From: JAJYLM01 sp964547905
GTDB taxonomy: Bacteria; JAMCPX01
NCBI GenBank assembly: GCA_964547905.1
Contig: CAZJPN010000007.1
Location: 35,547 to 99,546, forward strand
Length of the DNA stretch: 64,000 bases
Reading direction: 5' to 3'
Below, in pieces: positions 59,814-64,000 of this stretch. The notes beneath the pieces are model-generated. The model worked only from the letters and a program-made list of their open reading frames with translations, was not told the DNA's origin and did not search any database. How positions within the stretch are numbered: position 1 is the stretch's first letter; every line of letters starts with the position of its first letter. The translations under genes and the position numbers were made by a program.

Positions 59814-60760
59814 CTGTTATGTCCCCTTACTGTGGAAAACCGATCCACATATTCGTCCCGTATTTCAGAGCCTGTAAGTGAAATATAGAGTTCTTCGAGT
59901 ACGGGCTTTTTTATTTTAAAGTCATCTATTTTGAGACCTGAAAAATTCAACATTTGTCTTAAAAATAGATCGGGGTCTTCTGTTTTAATCTGATATTCAC
60001 CGCTGTCCAGCTCGCTCATGCCGTGTTGAAGCAGGGTCTGTACCGTTGCAGTATCCGTAGCCCCAAAAGTAACCGTTGCCTTGCCCATTTCATTGATCAA
60101 CTTTTGAGGGTTGCCGACAGCAACAATCCTGCCGTGATCGATAATAGCAATCCTGTCGAAATCTGATGCCTCTTCTATATAATGGGTTGTGACGAATATC
60201 GTTGTTCCTTCTACTTTCTTCATTTCCTTTATAAAGCTCCACACATTCGCCCTGGTCTGAGGATCAAGTCCGATCGTCGGTTCATCCAGGAACAGAACCC
60301 TGGGCCTGTGAAGTAACCCGCGTATGAGTTCGAGCCGGCGTTTCATACCGCCTGACAGATGTTTTACAAGCTCGTTCTTTTTGTTCTCCAATCCTATCAT
60401 AGAGAGAAGCTCGCCTATCCTATTGACGGCCTCACGCCTTCCCATCCCATACAGATAAGCATGAAACAAAAGGTTCTCGAATGTCGTAAGCTCGTTGTCA
60501 AGGGTTGTTTCCTGAAAAACAAGTCCTATGTGTTCCCTGATCTTATCCGACTCCTTGCTTACGTCGAAACCCGCAATATATGCCTGACCGGACGTAGGCT
60601 TGAGTAACGTGCAAAGTATACTTATTGTGGTTGTCTTGCCGGCACCGTTTGGACCAAGGAAACCGAACAACTCGCCGTATCCGATCTCAAATGAAATGCC
60701 GTTGACTGCCTGAATACCGTCGTATGTTTTATAAAGCTCTCTTACCTCTATTGCATTCAT
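59810..60760 (-). CDS. ABC transporter ATPase, DrrA/CcmA type
   Basis: A 316-residue ATPase. Walker A GPNGAGKTTT, Q-loop VFQETTLDNELT, signature LSGGMKRRLELIRG, Walker B VLFLDEPTIGLD and H-loop TTHYIEEA are complete. The C-terminal 80 residues form a DrrA-like extension. It pairs with the overlapping permease. Confidence 0.93.
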   Translation of the reverse strand: MNAIEVRELYKTYDGIQAVNGISFEIGYGELFGFLGPNGAGKTTTISILCTLLKPTSGQAYIAGFDVSKESDKIREHIGLVFQETTLDNELTTFENLLFHAYLYGMGRREAVNRIGELLSMIGLENKKNELVKHLSGGMKRRLELIRGLLHRPRVLFLDEPTIGLDPQTRANVWSFIKEMKKVEGTTIFVTTHYIEEASDFDRIAIIDHGRIVAVGNPQKLINEMGKATVTFGATDTATVQTLLQHGMSELDSGEYQIKTEDPDLFLRQMLNFSGLKIDDFKIKKPVLEELYISLTGSEIRDEYVDRFSTVRGHNR

Positions 60761-60813
60761 AGCTCATAAGAAATCACAGATGCGTATATATAATCAACAA
60801 TTTGGTTTACTTC

Positions 60814-60970
60814 AACTCTTTTGCGTTTATGAGTTCCGGAATGCTGAGTTAGGATGGAGTTCTTTTTTAAAGCCTCCCCTTGGCAAGGGGAGCTGGTAGG
60901 GTGTGTCTCGTTCTTTCCTGTCATTGCGAGCCGCCTTCGGCGGCGAAGCAATCTCATCCCCATCTCCCTA
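60814..60970. repeat. Left long direct repeat (R1 plus R2 parts)
   Basis: Composite of CTTTTGCGTTTATGAGTTCC, GCCTCCCCTTGGCAAGGGGAG and TGTCATTGCGAGCCGCCTTCGG...GCGAAGCAATC. The same order recurs at 62400-62632, so the membrane-protein gene between is flanked by long direct repeats. The gap 60761-61057 has no other gene. Confidence 0.85.
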
Positions 60971-61057
60971 ACTCCTAAACTCCCCAACTCCATAACTTTT
61001 TTAACTCCCAACTCAATTTCCTTGCCCTACCCCCATGCCTATGCTAATAGGCAAAAC

Positions 61058-62401
61058 ATGCGTTCGAATACCCTTGTATATGTAATATCCATCATAACGG
61101 CCATGGCTATAGGGTGGTCTTTGTTTAATCCGAGTTACGGCGGTTCAATAGAATATCTGATCATGCTTGTCTTTTTTATTATGATCGGTTGGACTATTCT
61201 TATAACCTTTGTGTCTGATCACAAAGAGCGCGGATATTTAATTTCCATATTTTTAGTCGCCCTTGGGCTGAGGATGCTTGTATCCCTGCTTGTCCATACC
61301 CTGCTTCCCCCGGGCTATTTCGCGCCGGACGAACCTGGCACGCTTTTAGCTAGCAAGACGCTCGCTGAATCATGGTCAGGTAATATTGCGGTGTATGGGC
61401 AATACGGAGGCATACAACATATTGCAGCATCTGTATTTTATATATTCGGTTATAAACCGAATATATTATTCTTACTTGCAAATTTTCTTGGCGCAATGAC
61501 TGTTTTGAATGCATATTTTATAACAAAACGTCTGTTTAATGCACAGTCAGCACGTTATAGTGCATTGGTGGTAACCATCCTGCCATCAATCATTCTCTGG
61601 TCATCCATGCCGTTAAAGGATGTATATTCACAATTTTTTATTACATCCATTATACATCTTACCTTACGGATTAAGGAGCGTTTTAGGATAAGCAATCTCA
61701 TGCTTATTTTAGGTCTTATTGCACTCGTTGGATTTGTCAGAGGATATCTCGTGATTATAGTTTTAATGGCTGTTGCGGCGACCTTTATTCCTGTACGCAA
61801 AGAGACGTTTATAAGAAACGCCATTATCATAGCTGTATTTGCCATGTCATTTGCCCTGTTTTTTTCATCCTATGCGGCCAAACAAATACCGAAGTATGGG
61901 GAGAAAAACGAGGGTGTATTGCAGTCACTGCAACAAACACGAAGTGGATTTTATAGCGGCGGTTCCAAGATGCTCGGGCATATCAATATTGCAAACCCTG
62001 TCAATGCACTTATGTATTCTCCTTTACTCCTCACAGTTTTTTTTCTTGCACCATTTCCATGGGATATCACAGGCAGTGTGTTACATAACCTTGCAACAGC
62101 GGAAAGTTTGGTATGGTATTTCTTTTTCTATTATGCAATCAAGGGTATTATACGGGCATTAAAAGAAGGCAAGTTTGATACAATGCCGGTGCTTGTCATG
62201 ATCGGTGTATTATCCATTGCGTATGCACTTGCAATATCAAACCTCGGTGCTGCATACCGTTTCAGGGCTCAGGTATCCGTACTTCTGTTGGTCTTCTCCG
62301 GTTATGGATTGTATATAAGGAAGCAGGAAAGTCTAAAGAAATATGCCCTGCCCATTGAGCATAAATCCAAGATAATCCCACCTACCTCCCCTCTCCCCTA
62401 A
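61058..62401 (+). CDS. GT-C-like membrane protein (glycosyltransferase 39-like)
   Basis: A 447-residue protein starting at ATG 61058 (MRSNTLVYVISIITAM). An upstream in-frame ATG at 60854 is inside a repeat and is not favoured. About ten helices are seen. The loop after the third helix, LLPPGYFAPDEPGTLLASK, has an acidic pair like GT-C enzymes; NAYFITKRLFNAQSARYSAL, SSMPLKDVYSQFF and AYRFRAQVSVLLLVFSGYGL follow. The last residues (IIPPTSPLP) come from the flanking repeat. A sugar transferase or polysaccharide polymerase is inferred. Confidence 0.65.
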   Translation: MRSNTLVYVISIITAMAIGWSLFNPSYGGSIEYLIMLVFFIMIGWTILITFVSDHKERGYLISIFLVALGLRMLVSLLVHTLLPPGYFAPDEPGTLLASKTLAESWSGNIAVYGQYGGIQHIAASVFYIFGYKPNILFLLANFLGAMTVLNAYFITKRLFNAQSARYSALVVTILPSIILWSSMPLKDVYSQFFITSIIHLTLRIKERFRISNLMLILGLIALVGFVRGYLVIIVLMAVAATFIPVRKETFIRNAIIIAVFAMSFALFFSSYAAKQIPKYGEKNEGVLQSLQQTRSGFYSGGSKMLGHINIANPVNALMYSPLLLTVFFLAPFPWDITGSVLHNLATAESLVWYFFFYYAIKGIIRALKEGKFDTMPVLVMIGVLSIAYALAISNLGAAYRFRAQVSVLLLVFSGYGLYIRKQESLKKYALPIEHKSKIIPPTSPLP

Positions 62402-62632
62402 TTCTTTTGAGTTTATGAGTTCTGGAGTGCAGAGTTAGGATTGAGTTATTCTTAAAACCTCCCTTTGATAAGGGTGACGCAGGAGGGTTTCTTTTGAATT
62501 CCCCTCTATCAAGAGAAGCAAGGGGTGTGTTGAAAGCCTCCCCTTGGCAAGGGGAGGTTGGTAGGGTGTGTCTTGTTCTTTCCTGTCATTGCGAGCCGCC
62601 TTCGGCGGCGAAGCAATCTCATCCCCATTTCG
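62400..62632. repeat. Right long direct repeat (R1 plus R2 parts)
   Basis: Repeats the left copy with about 75 extra bases (62458-62534) that hold more R2-type sequence. The R1 core at 62584-62619 is identical to that at 60920-60954. Remnants of another family (CCTGTCCTCAAGGAGCCTGC) run to about 62690. The 328-base gap 62402-62729 holds no gene. Confidence 0.85.
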
Positions 62633-62729
62633 TCATTCCTGTCCTCAAGGAGCCTGCCCCGCACTTGATGCTGGGGGAATCCAGTCCTTGATTCAACGTT
62701 CCAACTCCAAACACCTGTCCCACATTTTC

Positions 62730-63551
62730 CTACTCTATTATGTCTTCAACCTGAGATAGTAGTTTTATGCCGAGCTTGCTTGCATATTCATCAACTTCTT
62801 TCCGTAAATGTATGCCGACCATAAATTTCTCGTCTATCTTCACAGATTCGCTCTTCTCATAAAACAGCACAGTCTTTTCAAATATCTCTATGTCTCCAAT
62901 ATTTATCGTAGACTTTATCTCAACTGCTATCCGTTTGCCATTCTTGATCAGTATATCTATCTCTGCATCCCGTGGTTTCAGAAAAAACTCGGCATTACTG
63001 TCAGTTTTGCGCCATTTCGTAACAACAAAACCTGCCTTGCTTAATATCTCCTTCAGTGCAACAGTAAAGGTATCCTCTGCCATGATACCCCAGCGAGAGC
63101 CAAGAGCGCTGATCTTGTTTGTGAGAGACTTGTTGAGGGCTTCTATGGATGCCTTGAGGTAGAGATGGAAATCCTCCCTCTGGTTTTCAAACCTCTTGTC
63201 TATCGCCTCAAACCGTCTCTCTGACTCTTCCCGCATTGCCTTGAGCTCTGACTCTATAGCCTCAAACCGTCTCTCTGATGCTTCAAATCTCTTGTCCATC
63301 ACTTCAAATTTTTCGTCAGAAGCTTTCCTCATTGCTTTAAGTTCTGCAAGTATGGCAGTAAACTCTTGCTTCGTCGCTACATCACTCACAAGCAGTCCTA
63401 AAAGTATTGCTCGCTTTTGCTTATCATCACCAATAGCTTTGAGGATTTTATTCGCAAGTTCATGTACATCAATGTCCTTAAAGGCAAAATACTCTATTTG
63501 AGGTTCTTTTACCTCTTGATATGGTTTTATTTGTTTAGATTTTTTCTTCAT
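62730..63551 (-). CDS. Coiled-coil protein with PD-(D/E)XK nuclease-like domain (DUF3782 type)
   Basis: A 273-residue protein. The middle (about residues 65-130) is a coiled coil built of repeated ELKAMR/FEAIDKRFE units. The C-terminal domain contains DAEIDILIKNGKRIAVEIKS, matching the D-x(n)-E-x-K core of PD-(D/E)XK folds, preceded by SKAGFVVTKWRKTDSN. Similar DUF3782 proteins occur often in archaea and bacteria without known function. No toxin, methylase or repair gene is adjacent. It lies between repeats and an IS256 fragment. Confidence 0.7.
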   Translation of the reverse strand: MKKKSKQIKPYQEVKEPQIEYFAFKDIDVHELANKILKAIGDDKQKRAILLGLLVSDVATKQEFTAILAELKAMRKASDEKFEVMDKRFEASERRFEAIESELKAMREESERRFEAIDKRFENQREDFHLYLKASIEALNKSLTNKISALGSRWGIMAEDTFTVALKEILSKAGFVVTKWRKTDSNAEFFLKPRDAEIDILIKNGKRIAVEIKSTINIGDIEIFEKTVLFYEKSESVKIDEKFMVGIHLRKEVDEYASKLGIKLLSQVEDIIE

Positions 63552-63668
63552 GTTTTATTGATACCATAGTTATTTAAAAAACGCAACAGCAACATAAGTT
63601 CAGGGAGTATGTAAGAAAAAGTGTGTAAATGGCCGTAATCTTATATAAGAAAAATATAGGAGGATTGA

Positions 63669-63875
63669 ATGGCCATCAAAGACGAGTGGTTAGATGAGAT
63701 ATTAAAAGGATGCAAGACCCCTGAGGACATTATCGGACCGAAGGGAATAATCAAGCAGTTAACGAAGCGGCTACTGGAGAAAGCATTATCCGCAGAGATG
63801 ACGGAACATCTTGGGTATGAGAAGTATTCTCCCGAAGGGCATAATAGCGGCAATTCCCGCGAGACTACCCCTTAA
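63669..63875 (+). pseudogene. IS256-family transposase, N-terminal fragment
   Basis: Sixty-eight codons match the N-terminus of IS256 transposases: GPKGIIKQLTKRLLEKAL, EMTEHLGYEKYSPEG and HNSGNSR. The frame then ends at TAA 63873-63875, far short of about 400 residues; the DDE domain is missing. AGGAGG precedes the ATG. Sequence from about 63603 (GGAGTATGTAAGAAAAAG) may be the left end. Confidence 0.85.
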
Positions 63876-63893
63876 AATTGTGTATTCAAGATT

Positions 63894-64000
63894 TTAAGTT
63901 TCCTTCATTTCGAATCTTAAGTCAAACAATTGTCTCAGTTCATAAAGGCATTCCCGTAATTGCCAAATAGGTTTTCTCTCCCAGAGGTCTTCAAGATTCA
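63894..64000 (-). CDS. C-terminal fragment of an unidentified protein
   Basis: An open frame enters from beyond base 64000 and stops at TAA 63896-63894; its last 34 residues include LEDLWERKPIWQL and RQLFDLRFEMKET. It lies 19 bases from the IS256 fragment, so it may belong to another mobile element, but I do not recognise it. Confidence 0.4.
   Translation of the reverse strand, partial: NLEDLWERKPIWQLRECLYELRQLFDLRFEMKET

Noticed and set aside
60854..61057. Earlier in-frame start for the GT-C-like membrane protein
   Set aside because: It would translate the left direct repeat; no ribosome-binding site, and the natural first helix starts at 61058.
62494..62759. Two short ORFs near 62.6 kb
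   Set aside because: Repeat-derived translations (HCEPPSAAKQS-type) without start signals.
1..64000. CRISPR arrays, rRNA, prophage or a complete insertion sequence
   Set aside because: Searched by eye for regular spacers, rRNA signatures, phage structural genes and paired IS ends; none found.

Overview
The window looks like a chromosomal segment of a Gram-negative bacterium with roughly 40-43 % GC. An outer-membrane beta-barrel porin with a signal peptide and a C-terminal Phe, RseP, a type IV pilus motor, GreA and an E. coli-like dus-Fis gene order all point to a diderm. The dispersed repeats and gene mix (PflX-type radical SAM protein, IclR-linked 2-oxoacid dehydrogenase, SufT-like protein, IS256 remnant) resemble Desulfobacterota or Nitrospirota lineages, but the sequence alone does not fix the taxon.

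Layout. 1-2.9 kb: start of a Ser/Thr kinase gene with a possible 20-residue ORF ahead of it, a polyprenol-phosphate sugar synthase and a GT-C glycosyltransferase. 3-9 kb (+): uppS-dxr-rseP-tsaB followed by a MoxR ATPase and a VWA/CoxE-like partner, all overlapping or nearly so. 9-13.4 kb (+): a second GT-C transferase, then a receiver protein, a stand-alone MshEN (c-di-GMP-type) protein and PilT. 13.4-17.4 kb: Rrf2 regulator plus SufT-like protein, a DUF2400 protein, hemW and a GNAT-like protein. 17.7-23.7 kb: secreted alpha/beta hydrolase, IlvD/Edd dehydratase, GMC oxidoreductase and a compositionally distinct metallo-hydrolase. 23.7-25.1 kb: tRNA-Ser next to serS. 25.9-34.3 kb (-): IclR regulator, SCP2 protein, E1alpha, E1beta, E2, E3, lipB and lipA, a complete 2-oxoacid dehydrogenase with its own lipoylation enzymes. 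34.4-39.7 kb: accessory genes, a large GT-C-like membrane protein with repeats resembling TPR, and YggT. 39.7-39.9 kb: tRNA-Asp and tRNA-Val. 40.3-49.8 kb (-): pyrR-pyrB-pyrC-carA-orf-pflX-carB-greA, preceded by a PyrR-type attenuator. 50-55 kb: asparagine synthase, a GtrB-like transferase and the porin. 55.3-59 kb (+): dus, a REC-like/Fis protein, thiD and an anion permease. 59-60.8 kb: an ABC-2 exporter. 61-64 kb: a GT-C membrane protein between long direct repeats, a coiled-coil nuclease-like protein and an IS256 fragment.

Three themes join the region. First, lipid-linked sugar chemistry: UppS makes the carrier, two GT2 enzymes charge it, and several GT-C membrane proteins probably use it. 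Second, central metabolism with local control: the pyrimidine operon carries a textbook PyrR-binding loop, a terminator and an overlapping leader ORF, and the dehydrogenase operon carries an IclR regulator. Third, the window is full of dispersed palindromic repeats of at least three families. Several lie inside genes and are read in frame (a GT-C transferase, both E2 linkers, the E2 C-terminus and the N-terminus of the 681-residue membrane protein), so they have altered proteins and gene ends. No CRISPR array, rRNA or intact mobile element was seen.
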